A DNA stretch of 64,000 nucleotides, taken from assembly GCA_036365455.1 (NCBI GenBank), contig JAWQUS010000020.1, positions 6,111,001 to 6,175,000 on the forward strand. Reading direction: 5' to 3'. This document shows, one piece after another, positions 20,472-31,370 of the stretch. A program made the position numbers and the translations under genes. The stretch is from Macrosoma leucophasiata (taxonomy: Eukaryota > Arthropoda > Insecta > Lepidoptera > Hedylidae). The notes below the pieces were generated by a model. That model saw nothing but the letters and a program-made list of their open reading frames with translations, was not told the origin of the DNA and ran no database searches. Numbering within the stretch: position 1 is the first letter of the stretch; every line of letters begins with the position of its first letter.

Positions 20472-20745
20472 CGCTGCTCCAACGCGGGTTGGTGGAGGTA
20501 AGAGTTAGTGGCCAACCCGATATCGGATGTTTTAACCGCCTATAAGGCCTTCGACAAGGTTTTAACAACTGCTATCTATCGATAGCTACCGGGACCGACG
20601 GCCTAACATGCCCTCCGAAGCACGGAAACGCGCACTTTAATTTTTCATTAGCGGTCACCCATCACACACCCGACCGCGCCCGTATCGCTTAACTGAGTAG
20701 ATCGCTTCCGATCTACACCAGCTGCTGGGCCAAGCGCGCTTCAAT
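20472..20745 (-). repeat. Rep-A dispersed repeat, copy 3
   Basis: From CGCTGCTCCAACGCGGGTTG to CGCTTCCGATCTACACCAGC; lacks the CCCACTGCTGGGCACGAG end. Confidence 0.72.
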
Positions 20746-20937
20746 TGCGCTCTAATGATTCTAATATTCTTTCTTTACCTCTTCACCGTTCCAGTTTTGT
20801 ATCCAGTTCTTCGTTTACAACTACCAGTCATATCAGTGAGGTGAGCTGGACAAACAGGATCGACATATAAATAACTCAATCCGCTTTACTTTTAATTCGC
20901 AGGGTTATAAAATGCCTAGGTATTTAATTTCGTGGTT

Positions 20938-20975
20938 AATACTGAGTGTGGGGTTGTAAGTGTAAGCGTGATTTT
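20938..20975 (+). mobile_element. SINE-3 tail fragment
   Basis: GTGTGGGGTTGTAAGTGTAA followed by GCGTGATTTTTATTT, the distal part of SINE-3. Confidence 0.45.
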
Positions 20976-20985
20976 TATTTAAAAC

Positions 20986-21434
20986 ATAACTTCACGTCTG
21001 AAGTCCCCGATGGGGTAGGCAGAGGTAAACGCATGCAATCAAGCATACACGTAAGCAGCCACGATTCGCCGGTTACGTTTTGGCAACATTACCTAACTCC
21101 AAGATACTGGGATCCTTTCAGAAAATAAATAAATTCCAATAGAACCAGAGATACAGGCTTTTACACCGTTATTTCTGTTAGCCTCCGACCTGGGATCCCA
21201 GCGTAGTAGTAGTGACACAGTTCAAATATGAACAGTATGGAAACTACGTACAAAACGATGAAACGTCACACTCACACAAACATGCGCATCGACGAGGCTC
21301 GAGTCACTCGCTACATCGAGCGTTGATGCGCATGTTTGTGTTAGTGTGCCCTTTCGAACGTTTTGTACGTAGTTTCCATATTGTTCATATTTTTACTGTA
21401 GTAGTGGCCTTTCACCGCTAGGCTAATAAGGCAG
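20986..21434 (-). mobile_element. SINE-1 copy interrupted by a MITE
   Basis: Minus-strand SINE-1: ACTTCACGTCTGAAGTCCCC at its 3' end, CCAATAGAACCAGAGATA in the body, CCTGGGATCCCAGCGTAGTA in the head, then a 185-bp insertion, then AGTAGTGGCCTTTCACCGCT and AGGCTAATAAGGCAG to finish the head. The split shows the SINE was there before the MITE. Confidence 0.8.
21215..21399. mobile_element. Foldback MITE inserted in SINE-1 (185 bp)
   Basis: Long imperfect arms: CAGTTCAAATATGAACAGTA, GGAAACTACGTACAAAACG and ACACAAACATGCGCATC on the left, with reverse complements on the right. AGTAGTG occurs at 21208-21214 and 21400-21406, a 7-bp duplication (8 bp if one mismatch is allowed). A 7-8 bp TSD suggests hAT or a related superfamily. 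The 69-codon ORF is a palindrome effect. Confidence 0.8.
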
Positions 21435-21760
21435 TTTTTTATTATATTCCTTTTAATCACCAATTGTTTTGTTACAGATCGTATGGCGTTGAGATTCGAC
21501 TGAGCTGCTTCACCAGCTGTGCAGTAAACAAGACAGGTTTGTGGAATGTGATTTAGATTTCAAATACACCACGCGAAATAAACATTACCTGCTTGCGTCA
21601 TTTCGAATTCCAAGTCATACCCGCTCGGTTATGCAGTTGTAAGCGTAGTATTGCGTCTTGAGCATTATAATTTACTCAATGAAAATATCGTTTTGATGTT
21701 GAAGAAAGTAGATTGAAATAAAAAATCCTTTTTATGACTGTTAGTGCAGCACCATGATTG
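21435..21760. other. Gap: no feature recognised
   Basis: No shared repeat and no ORF of note. Confidence 0.4.
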
Positions 21761-21762
21761 TT

Positions 21763-22770
21763 AAAAACCGGTCAAGTGCGTGTCGGGCCACGCGCAGTGT
21801 TCCGTAGTTTTTAGGTTTGATTAATGTAATGAAAAAAAAAATTTTCTATGGAGTTGTTAAAAAATATCGAGTATTACATTTGGTCGACTATTACTGGCAA
21901 ACTTGTAAAGCCAAGTTAGCTGTGATAGTTTTCCTTTTAATTTCGTTATATGTAGCTACTATTGCTTCGCTTCTTTTACGTTTGAATTTCTAACAACCGT
22001 TTAGTTGGTAAAGCCCCCCCCCCCTTTACCAACTAAACGGTTGTTAACACGTGACTGTAACGTAAATTGGCACTATAAAGCTTAATAAGTAACGAACAGT
22101 TAACTAAATCCAAAAATGATATAAGCACACCCCATTGCACTCACATTACCCCCACAACATTTTTGAAAGACCTATCCAACGATATCCACACTATATAGAA
22201 AAGGAAAAATAAAAAAAATATCGGTGCGTTACATGTAGGGAAGGTACATTAAATTAAAAAAAAACCCCATGTTTTTATTATACCGCTTTGTCGGCGTGAT
22301 TAAGATGTATACTTATGCCAAATTTCAAGTCTCTAGTACCAATCGTTTTTGCGCTAAACCGCGGACGGACAGACAGACCGACAGGCAGACAGACGGACAT
22401 GGCGAAACTATAAGGGTTCCTTGTTTACTCATGTCATGGTCAGGTCATGTATCAGTCGGATAGGAATATGATGGGTTCCGTAGTAGCAAGTAATATTTAA
22501 TTTTATATATTAGGTAACTAACTATAATATTAAAAAAAAGTTTTTTTTAGTTTCGGTTCCAAGTACGGAGATCCCCCATATTTTCTATTTATTTTTGTGT
22601 GTAGATCATAAAGCGTTTAATACAGTACATCTACCGAGTGACAAGTATATAGTGTTAATCGTTTCGGAGTAGCTGGCAGTGACATACGAACAGACAGACA
22701 GACATACCTACAGACATGACGAATCTATAAGCGTGCCGCTTTTTACCATTTGGCTTCAAAAACATAAAAA
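21763..22770 (+). repeat. Rep-G region, complex copy
   Basis: Starts AAAAACCGGTCAAGTGCGTG and has two tail-like blocks, GGACGGACAGACAGACCGAC near 22362 and GAACAGACAGACAGACATAC near 22688, each followed by a version of GACGAATCTATAAGGGTTCC. This suggests two overlapping or nested copies. Non-coding. Confidence 0.55.
21991..22046. repeat. Perfect 23-bp palindrome with poly-C loop
   Basis: TAACAACCGTTTAGTTGGTA plus three bases (21991-22013) is exactly reverse-complemented at 22024-22046; the loop is ten C residues. A homopolymer loop in a perfect stem is unusual. Confidence 0.7.
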
Positions 22771-22849
22771 ACAGTCTGTTAAAGTCACATGAAAATAAAG
22801 TTGAAATAAGACATTATAATGAAGCTTGAAGCCAAGTTTTTTTAAGGTG

Positions 22850-23040
22850 AAAAACCGGTGGACAAGTTGCAAATGCACTGCCACTCCTGAGACTTAAATG
22901 GTTTTGGATCAGGTACCCTTATGGGGCCATACCTACATTACTTCTGACATTAATGGTAGTAATCAGCACATATTTCTACAGGAATATGTGCTGATTACTA
23001 CCATTGGCGATACATAGATTAGGCCTGCGCCCGTGAGCTC
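22850..23040 (-). repeat. Rep-B, diverged copy with internal palindrome
   Basis: Rep-B landmarks (AAATGCACTGCCACTCCTGA, then a TAATCAGCAC-type block). AATGGTAGTAATCAGCACAT plus three bases (22952-22974) is exactly inverted at 22983-23005, an 8-nt loop apart. Confidence 0.6.
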
Positions 23041-23157
23041 TAATAAATAAATAAATTATATAAGCATCTTTCTACCGCTGAATAGTATTTAGATATACTT
23101 TTCTGGTTAGATGAACGGTAGGTAAGCGTATTTTTACAATAAACGAAATAGACCTTC

Positions 23158-23448
23158 TCCTGGTGGTAGAGCTCCAGTGACGGAGCTCGCGGGCGTAGGC
23201 ACCACCGCATTACCTAATATACTTGCCGCTAAATGATAGTGTTCAACACTATCGTGTTCCGGTCAGGTGGTAATGTACGGCCCTGTAATTTCCGGCACAG
23301 AGGCATAAGACCTTAGGCCTCAGGAGTGGTAACGCATCTGCATTTTGACCTTGGTCTTTGTGTGGGTGTCTATAGGCTGCAGTCATCACTTAACATCAAT
23401 GTGAACTGCATGCTTGTTTACCACTTCCATTACATAAAAAAAAAAAAA
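23158..23448 (+). repeat. Rep-B, best full-length copy
   Basis: Complete from CCTGGTGGTAGAGCTCCAGT to CACTTCCATTACAT and a run of 15 A. AGACC lies on both sides (23151-23155 and after the A run), a possible short target duplication. This copy is a good reference for the family. Confidence 0.8.
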
Positions 23449-23677
23449 AAGACCAAACTTAATAAAAAAATCATCATAAATTTGGTTTTAATTAGCAAAA
23501 TTCCAAGAGCAACACTCTACCTACTGAGAACAATTCAGCAAAAAAGGAATATAAAACAGCGTAGCTTCTCTTGCGATTAAGATTTTATCGTTTTGTGTCA
23601 TTAATTAGGTACAAACCTAGGTTGGGTTGCATAATTTTATTTTAACTTTTAATTTTAAAGTAAGTTAAGTAAGTTGC

Positions 23678-23991
23678 TCGGTAACTGCCTCGGTAGCCTA
23701 GTGGTAGCAGGCCACTACTACTACGCTGAGGTCCTGGGTTCGATTCCCGGGTAGGGGGTTATCAGAGATAATGGCGAAAAAGCCTTTATCTCTGGTTCTA
23801 TTGGGATTTTTCCATTTTCTGGAAATTTCCCAGTACCTCAAAGTTTGGTAATGTGCCCGGAGATGTCAACAGGCTCGCCACCTGTTACATGGGCCAAAAC
23901 GTAACCGGCGAATCGTGCATGTATGCTTGAATGCATGCATTTACCTCTGCCTACCCCTTCGGGGATTACAGGCGTGAAGTTACGTTTTACG
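23678..23991 (+). mobile_element. SINE-1 (tRNA-derived), copy with 12-bp TSD
   Basis: Complete head (TAGCCTAGTGGTAGCA A-box-like, GGTTCGATTCC B-box), body and CAGGCGTGAAGTTACG end. TAAGTAAGTTGC is found at 23666-23677 and 23992-24003, a 12-bp duplication. Eight extra bases between the left repeat and the tRNA-like start may be part of the SINE. Confidence 0.85.
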
Positions 23992-24021
23992 TAAGTAAGT
24001 TGCACCAGTCACCAGTCCTCA

Positions 24022-24142
24022 TTATGTCACCTCAGTCTGCCCGAGACCACGGAAGCTGAAAAGCAACCGAAACGTCGGGTTCGATTTTAAATAATCATTT
24101 AAAGGTACACGAGATAAATTTGAAAACTAGTTTTATTTCAAT
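24022..24142 (+). repeat. Rep-H copy
   Basis: CACCTCAGTCTGCCCGAGAC, ACGGAAGCTGAAAAGCAACC, GTCGGGTTCGATTTTAAATA and AAACTAGTTTTATTTCAATA. Confidence 0.65.
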
Positions 24143-24536
24143 AAGTTGCACCATCTAAAAATTGTTAAATGACGTCATAAAAACGGTAACCGTAACTGGG
24201 ATGCGACCGCCTATCGACATTGCTATTGTCGTTGTCATTTCTGTCAAATTTTCATGTCGATTTTTGCTTTAAATAAATAACAATAATCGTTGTTTCTCAC
24301 CTACGAAAGCAAGAAAAATGATCAGATTATCACTACTGCTTTTAAAGGAGCTACAAATCGACATGAAAATTTGACAGCAATGACAACGACAATAGCAATA
24401 TGGTTAGGCGGTCGCACCCGCTGGCCGTGATGCCTGGCTGGTAATTGTTAAAGTTCAAAGTTATCATCGGATGATATGGGAATCTTTCAACCCTAGTAAC
24501 TTTAACAAAGTCAAAAATACGCTGGTGCAACTCATA
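24142..24536. mobile_element. Nested inverted-repeat MITE (395 bp)
   Basis: Outer ends AGTTGCACCA and TGGTGCAACT are inverted. Inside, arms 24198-24266 and 24355-24419 are about 65-bp inverted repeats (GATGCGACCGCCTA, TTGCTATTGTCGTTGTCATT, CTGTCAAATTTTCATGTCGA). Two sets of arms suggest one foldback element inserted in another, or a compound end structure. It lies 276 bp upstream of the exon. Confidence 0.7.
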
Positions 24537-24811
24537 CTGCAGTAACTGTAGAAGTTAATGTAACTGTTACAGAGGCCAGTTTTGATCTTAATTGGGGAAT
24601 TTAAAAAGTTTTTGCAAACGATATTTAGTGATACTTACGAGTATATTTCAAGACAGGACAATAATTTGAACGTAAACGACCATTCAGCCCCTTTATCTCC
24701 GACACTACTGGGTCTATAATTTTGTAAAAACAAAATCCAGGTAACAAAGCATCTAGACAAAAATGAGAGTCGTGCGGGGAGTACCTAGAAACGGCCGGTT
24801 TAGGTCGAAGG

Positions 24812-25690
24812 ATGCGAGCTGGCGTGTCCTTCATGTTAGGTTTTTTCTTATATTTTATGTACAATATAAAAACAGTTTATGTAAAGATTCATTATTTGTT
24901 ATACTTGGGAATTTTTGTTATAATTTTATTAGGACTCTTCCTGAAACATGTTGTTCACAATGAAATACCGTTGTACAATTACAGAAGCATGCCGCGCCTA
25001 GAGAAGCCGCCGCCGGAGGACTTCCGGCGCGTGTTGCGCGAGAAAGCGCTCAGCCACAGCCTATTCTACCTGAAGCTCGGCGCGGGCGCATCGCCGGGGC
25101 AGGCGCGCGACTGCCGCGACCCGCGCGAGCGCCGCGGCCCGGCCAGTGCGCCGACGCGCGCGCAGCCCTCCGCGCGCGTCACCCGACACGCGCAGCCCCG
25201 CGTCTCCGAGCTCCTGCGCCGCTTCGAGCCCGGCCCCATGCAGTATCTCCGTATACCCCGCGCCACCAGCCCGCCCGAAGACATCACGTCCTCGGACGAC
25301 GACGACCGGGCGGCCGTTCGCCGCCGCAGCCGCGACCTCAGCGACGACTCCGCCGTCGAGCTGGAACCGCGCCGCCGCCACTCGCACCCGCGCGACGTCA
25401 CGCCGCCCCCGGAGACGATGTCGCCGCGCCGCGAGCGCACCCTCGTCGAGGCGCACGTGGTGGAGCTGGGGCGCCGCGGCAGCGAGGGTTGCGAGACCAG
25501 GGGCCGCTGCGTGCGGACTCCCAGCGTGGTGGTCAGCGACTACTCGGACGGCGTGGCAGTGGGTGCGACGGAGGAGGAGGTGGACTGGCTGCGCGCCAGG
25601 TCGCTGTCGGCGGACTCGGCCTGCTCCTCCTGCTCCACGCTCTCCAGCCGCGAGGACGATGAGTTTGAGTCGCCGACGCTGCCCAAAAAG
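24812..25690 (+). CDS. GC-rich coding exon of an unrecognised host gene (5' part of protein)
   Basis: A 293-codon open stretch up to a consensus donor (AAAAAG|GTGAGT). The first 59 residues are hydrophobic, with a possible membrane span near residues 27-48 (YLLYLGIFVIILLGLFLKHV). From residue 60 the protein is basic and disordered, rich in Arg, Ser and Pro, with an acidic DDDD run, a DDSAVELE patch, and a Ser/Cys cluster (SADSACSSCSTLSS) just before the splice site. GC content jumps at about 24985. The frame stays open for about 74 codons before ATG 24989, unlikely by chance in AT-rich DNA, which favours the 24812 start. The alternative is an exon from 24985 (TTACAG acceptor) with ATG 24989. 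I do not recognise the family; downstream exons were not found in the window. Confidence 0.68.
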
Positions 25691-25696
25691 GTGAGT
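25691..25696 (+). promoter_or_regulatory. 5' splice donor
   Basis: GTGAGT directly after AAAAAG. GC content and codon bias collapse immediately downstream. The exon ends on a complete codon, so this is a phase-0 intron. Confidence 0.75.
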
Positions 25697-27630
25697 CTTA
25701 TCATGTTGATTTTAATTATGTCGGCATTTTTAATGCAATCTCTTTGATTGTTATTGAAAAATTGGCTGATATCTTCGGTCTTTGGGAATAGATTTATCAT
25801 TCCCAATAACCGAAGAGAGAGAGTGATTGAAGAATTTTCGTACATTTTCATGTTAAGATATATAAATAATAGTCATTTCCTTTCCGATTTTTTAAAAAAA
25901 ATACTACATTGTTAATTTGTAAATTAGTTTCAAATTGTCATGAACGACTCTTGCAATCAGTTTGTTGAGTATCATAGGTTAATTTAATGAACATGGTATA
26001 TATTTTTTTACATTTGATAAACATACCTGAATAAATACAGAAAACGAAATTTCAGGGAAATTGTGTGTATGTAAATCAAACAAATTTAGCAGTTAATGTC
26101 TAGTAAGCATATAACTATTCTACAACCGGATAACATAAATGCGTCGAATTCAGCGGGAGCACCTTCCCCGTCATCCTAATGTAAATAAACACTAAACGCA
26201 AGTGAATATACGCTAAACGTTCTAAACTCTGTAGAGTATGTTTATTTGCACGCAACTCCTATACTGACAAAGATTAAGTATTAAGTAACAAAAAATGAAC
26301 CATAAGATTTTCACCTACATACGTCTAATTTACACCTATTGTGCCCGAACAGAGCATCATTTGCGCAACTTTTTTATTATATTAGGTCATATCCAAAGAA
26401 TTCAAAAGTAATGAGAGTCATAACTGATTGCTTCATATCGATGAATGCTGCGTATCACTATGGGTTATATAATTCAATTTTACTTCCACTCATAATTTAT
26501 TGCTTAGCATTGTGAGTGACGTCAATAAAATATTCTTTGACTGGTTTGTAGAGACAATACATTTTGAGGTTTGACTGTTTTCCTATGACTTCGTTAACAC
26601 AGTTTGATTTTAATATTATTGCAACCTAATGCAGATGTATAATGTTCTGTTGAGTGACACTCGGAGCTTGCTCATGTCGTTTGGTAAGGTTATCTAGATT
26701 CCATTTCGGTATAGTTGGTTTTATATCGATTCAATAGATATTCGGTATTTAGTGCTACGACATAAATCAGCTTGTTCGTAAGTAGATCCAATAACAAATA
26801 TATAACGTTATATGTTTTTCAAAATTTTCTAAATCCTTTATTTTAGTTTCTCATTTTTGTAAACATATTTTGTAAGTAGTGGATTTGAGAAAAATATTTT
26901 GAAGAGGTCGTCCTAATATTTTACTGAACGTGCCTTATCTTTCTTTTTTTCGTGAAAAAGATTGTGTATCGGAAAAAACATTGAATACTGATTCAGTGTA
27001 GTATAATGGAACTAAAATTAACTTGTAACTAGTCTTTTTTCTATTTGCAACGTTGTTCTAGTTTGTAATTTTATCTTTGCTACCGACTACGACAGATCAA
27101 CCTTTCAAGAATTATTCCCTAAAATTTTTTTTTATACTGCAATCGCATAAAGCAGTAATTCCATCGGTTGAATGTATTGTGGTACGATTTCCTTATTTTA
27201 CGAAAAATCCCAGCAATATTAACCTTTAGACTAATTAGGGGGAAGTAACAGGTGTGGAACAGGTGTTCAAGTGTTAATTCAAGGTTTTCACTTGACTCAC
27301 TTTAATCTGACATTGAGCTGTCGTCGTCCGTGAGGATAACATTGGTGTTGATGAGGATACGTTCCACATATAATCAAATAATGACATCGTCCGCTGTACC
27401 TCATTTTGTCACCGAAATAGACATACATTTTTTTTAATTATGTCAATTTTAGAATTTAATCTGCTGTCAGTGTCGGTTGGTGTTAGTATAATTTTTGGAA
27501 ATTGCTGACAGTTTCAAAATTCAAAATCGAAAATAAGGTTTTTTTTTTGCTGAGTTTTGTTTCAAATCGTTGTGATTTGGCGAAAATCTGTAGTCACTAT
27601 TATATATTTTTACAAGAACGCTCTCTTCTT
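25697..27630. other. Probable intron; no further feature recognised
   Basis: AT-rich sequence after the donor. It has a weak inverted repeat near 25760-25815 (CTTCGGTCTTTGGGAAT and ATTCCCAATAACCGAAG) but no repeat family or second exon that I can support. Confidence 0.5.
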
Positions 27631-27641
27631 TATCAATATTA

Positions 27642-27955
27642 AACGTAACTTCACGCCTGTAATCACCGCAGGGGTAGGCGGAGGTCAATGCATGCATTCA
27701 AGCATACATGCAAACACCCACGATTTCGCCGGTTGCGTTTTGGCCCATGTTACAGGTGGCGAGCCTGTTGACATCTTCGGGCACATTACCAAACTTCGAG
27801 GTACTGGGAAATTTCCAGATAATGGTTAAATCCCAATAGAACCAGAGATAAAGGACTGTACACCATTATATCTGATAATCCCCTACCCGGGAATCGAACG
27901 CAGGACCTCAGCGTAGTAGTAGTGGCCTGCTACCACTAGGCTACCTAGGCAGTTA
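27642..27955 (-). mobile_element. SINE-1 (tRNA-derived), copy with 10-bp TSD
   Basis: Full-length minus-strand copy: ACTTCACGCCTGTAATCACC at the left and AGTAGTGGCCTGCTACCACT then AGGCTACCTAGGCAG at the right. ATCAATATTA occurs at 27632-27641 and 27956-27965. It sits in the probable intron, in reverse orientation to the gene. The 90-codon ORF across it is incidental. Confidence 0.87.
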
Positions 27956-27965
27956 ATCAATATTA

Positions 27966-28634
27966 TATTATTGATAAGTTTTCAAATTGTAATACTGTTA
28001 AATATTAACCTTAATTAAGTACGGGTGGAGAAATAACAAAATATACATGTGTAGGAGACTGCTAAGTGATATTTTTTTTTCATTTTAAAAAACATGTTTT
28101 CTAATTTTTAATTAAGAAAAATATTTTTAATCCATTTATATAATGAATGGTTTAGAAAAATAATCTCAAAGTGATTCAGATTCAAGTCACATTGCAAAAA
28201 CGTATCTAAAGCAAAAACAAAGTGATTGATCGATTTTTAATTTGCACGAAGGCGTTTATTATCAGTCTCGTAGTACTTACTACCAGTTCTATTTCAGTTA
28301 AAATAATATATACTATTCTCTAACAGAGTATTTTTATTGCCAAATTAAATAAGTTCATCCAGCGAACTCTGTCGTATAAAAGTAGAGTTAGTAAAAATCA
28401 AATTGCTCCAAAATCTTCAAAGCTTCCAACCGCTGGCGTGGGAAAGTTACATTATTTAGAAATTCCTTCACTATATTTGAACTAGTGCAGTTTGAATTTG
28501 TGCTCTCTGATTTGCAATCGATCTCTAAAATCGATAAAAAATGAAAATTTGAATTAAGATTTGGCAAGTGGAATATTCATCCAGAGGTAATGGTTCATGT
28601 CAGTTATTTCTTACCATCTCCTCTTTATCCTAAA
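27966..28634. other. Gap: no feature recognised
   Basis: AT-rich, no shared repeat. Confidence 0.45.
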
Positions 28635-28880
28635 CTAGCGGCCCGCCGCGGCTTCGCACGGGTGCACTGTTGCCTACATTACTGCTATGATAATACAATA
28701 TAGTCTATGAAACTCCTGAATGGTGTATTTTTCATTTTTTCACAATCAGCTTTCTGATTGTGAAATAATTTTCATGATCAGTTCAGTATTTCCGAAAATT
28801 TGGTCCTATCTTCGGAGATGGTAAGACAAACAAATAAACAAAAGAAGTGAACTTAAACTTTACCTATCTATTAGTATAGA
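28635..28880 (-). mobile_element. Helitron-like element (246 bp)
   Basis: On the minus strand: A|TCTATACTAATAGATAGG at the start and GCGAAGCCGCGGCGGGCC then GCTAG|T at the end. The 3' end has a GC-rich palindrome just before CTAG. Same termini as at 46202-46388 and 58695-58993. An internal hairpin TTTCACAATCAG/CTGATTGTGAAA lies near 28737-28766. No Rep/helicase coding. Confidence 0.6.
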
Positions 28881-28919
28881 TTATATCTAACATTAATTGC
28901 CTCAGTATTCTAATGTCTT

Positions 28920-29225
28920 TTATATACCTATGCAATTACCTGCCTCGATAGTCTAATGTCTTCATATCATCTTCAACAATAATCGGTACTTCTTACGATG
29001 GGGTTCAACGGGGATCGAATCCCATCGTAGTACTGGCATTGGTAAGTGCTATTGGGATTTTAAAATTTTTCGAAGGTTTCCCAGTGCCACCCTATCTATA
29101 GGATAGGCTCGCCATCGCCACCTATGACATGGGACAAAAACGGCGGCGTGTCGTAGTTGTTTGCATCATTGCATGTATCTTTTCCTACATCCTAGGACAA
29201 AACTGGCGTAAAGTTGCGTATCTGA
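28920..29225 (+). mobile_element. Diverged relative of SINE-1
   Basis: Follows the SINE-1 plan: GCCTCGATAGTCTAATG head, B-box-like GGGATCGAATCCCATC, CTATTGGGATTTTAAAAT, TTTCCCAGTGCCACC, AGGCTCGCCATCGCCACC, TATGACATGGGACAAAA and GCGTAAAGTTGCGTAT. About as long as SINE-1 but strongly diverged, so probably an older subfamily. The 84-codon ORF at its end is not a gene. Confidence 0.55.
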
Positions 29226-29712
29226 AATTATACTCGATATCCAAATTAGATCTAATCGATCGACGTAAAGAACCAGAATTTGATCTAGGTCTTCAAAGAC
29301 TGGTTGGGAGCAAAAATCGATTAGAGGTATTAAGTTGTAATGGCGTTCTATTTCGACCACAGCGTAATAATTTATCACAGTGACAGGATGTTAAGGTCAG
29401 ATCGCTTTTGGTAGAATTCCATTCAGATTTATCTCCGTGGTCAGGATTGTTATCGGCCTAATCCGTGGGTTTCCAGTTAATTATTATGTATTCGAAACGG
29501 ATGCACACATCCGTCATTTACATGAATGTTATTGTTGAAAGTAAATGGAGCGAATCTAGTTCTATGTTATGGCTTTTAATTTTTCATTGCAGTACTTGTT
29601 TACGAGTGATTTTTCATGTCTGATGTGGTTGTTGTATTTTTTTTTCCAAGTGGATCATTAGGCTACAATATTTATTAAAAAGCAAACATTGAAGTTTTAT
29701 CTCATGGCATAT
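29226..29712. other. Gap: no feature recognised
   Basis: No recognisable feature. Confidence 0.4.
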
Positions 29713-29800
29713 TATCCCCTAATGACTCACGACACTGACGTGGGCGTCTTTGGGGAATGCTTTGTCCAGCAGGTGATGTCATTCAGCTGGAGTGAAACAT
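29713..29800 (+). mobile_element. RTE-type LINE 3' tail fragment
   Basis: CCCTAATGACTCACGACACT, GGGCGTCTTTGGGGAATGCT and TTGTCCAGCAGGTGATGTC. Matches 318-400 and 6048-6150. Confidence 0.5.
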
Positions 29801-29828
29801 TGAAGAATTACGTACACTACAATTGTAG

Positions 29829-29990
29829 TATGTATGTATCTTCACGCCAGGTCCCTAACGGGGTAGGCAGAGAGTGTAGAGCGCCAGATATCCCGGTTCT
29901 GACAAACCTCTCGTGCCTCGTCTACTTTCATCATTCTCTTCATACATGCACGCCGATTCCTAAGACTTTTGATCCCACCATAAATTGTAG
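29829..29990 (+). repeat. Rep-J dispersed repeat
   Basis: TATGTATCTTCACGCCAGGT, GGGTAGGCAGAGAGTGTAGA, ACAAACCTCTCGTGCCTCGT and CATGCACGCCGATTCCTAAG. Nearly identical to 53493-53650; partial minus copies at 50578-50632 and 60283-60372. Confidence 0.68.
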
Positions 29991-30167
29991 TAGTATCATG
30001 TAAATTGTAATGTAAGAAAATATCATACAAGATTATAGTGTTCATAAACATATATAAATGTATAATTAGTTGATACTTCAGGACGGTCTTCCAGCCTTTG
30101 TTGTTACTATAATTGATAATGTTACATTATTATTATTTGTAATATTTAGGGCTCTTGTAAATATTTA

Positions 30168-30313
30168 CCCCCTTATTCTTAAACGTATTTCAGCTAAAGT
30201 ATTGCTGATCTCTCCTTTGTCTTTTTCTGTCTTGCACATTTGACAATGCAACTGACAAAGACAAAGCATTCTATAGATAAAACATATCTAATCTACGTTA
30301 ATGAATAAGGGGG
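30168..30313. mobile_element. MITE-C5, copy 2
   Basis: CCCCCTTATTCTTAAACGTA at the left, AATGAATAAGGGGG at the right, with shared interior (CTCCTTTGTCTTTTTCTG, GACAAAGACAAAGCATTCTA). Confidence 0.8.
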
Positions 30314-30931
30314 CAAGACTTTATACCTTCTACAAATACTACCTTGGTGAACGAAATTTTTGATGATTTCTTAAATATTTTTTCACTCTCAATTCCTTAA
30401 AATATTTATAATTTACGTAAACCATTTTATTTATATATCCTTCTATTTGCTTATTAGTAAGGTAAGGTATAAAGTATAGTTAGTGTAAGGCAAATTATGT
30501 ACATATTTTAGCTGTACACTTGTAGGTACTTGGCTGAAATTTGTTTCTTATTTTTATTTCATTCTTTAACTTTATTTGACGCTCTTTTTGAGTATTCTTA
30601 AAAATGCTATCTGGTGTTTAATTCTTATATTTTGAGTTATTTATCTGATCCATTCCAATGTGAGATATCGATAAAATGTTTTGAGAATTGTGAGCCCTTG
30701 TAAATAAGTGAAGAAAGGATATGTAATAAAATTAAACACGGTCCATATCGCGGTTAAGAACAATAAAATTAGCTTATCTGCATGTTCCTGACAGGTTTTG
30801 CACCTGATAACAGTTACATATGTAAACTACACATTCTCATTCACTCAATACCAGGTTTATTTACTGCATATTGTTTGAAAGTGTGCTGTTCTTGTTTAAT
30901 AGGAAGGAGAGCGGTTGGAACAATAGCAATA
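30314..30931. other. Gap: no feature recognised
   Basis: AT-rich; no coding support. Confidence 0.45.
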
Positions 30932-30978
30932 GGTCAATTTATTGAACTACCGAAGTCCTGCCCGATTTGTCAAATCTT
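30932..30978 (-). mobile_element. SINE-2 head fragment
   Basis: TTGAACTACCGAAGTCCTGC then CCGATTTGTCAAATC is the reverse complement of the SINE-2 5' region seen at 39217-39250 (GACAAATCGGGCAGGACTTC). It shows that the family's 5' end includes this GACAAATCGGGCAG leader. Confidence 0.5.
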
Positions 30979-31370
30979 TCCTTCACATTTATTGCATTGC
31001 TTTATGGTAGCAGCAGCGCGAATTATTGAATTTATAAATTAAGGAAGCCCAAAATAAGCAATTGAAATATAGTAACTGTGTACCATACCGTTGCACACAA
31101 TGTGGTACGTTTACCATATTTTACCCTTTACAAATTTTACCACATCAGGTAACACATTTACCTTAAAGACGCATCATTTCTGAAAACTAAAAGAGATGAG
31201 GAATTCCTTCCCCTAGATATACAATAATATACATATAATTACTTACTGATATTTATTTTTCTAACCTTCGGATGGAGAGACTCAAATATTCGAATCCTGC
31301 TAGAATTTAAAAAAATCTTTGCTTCTTTTTATTAGAAATACTTTGCTAATTTTCCTATTTTTCTTTCGGT
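30979..31370. other. Gap: no feature recognised
   Basis: AT-rich DNA. Confidence 0.4.

Noticed and set aside
25061..25694. Long ORFs in other frames of the GC-rich exon (131 and 124 codons minus, 182 codons plus)
   Set aside because: High GC makes stops rare in all frames. Only the frame ending at the donor has a natural mix of acidic, basic and Ser patches; the others are extreme Ala/Arg strings.
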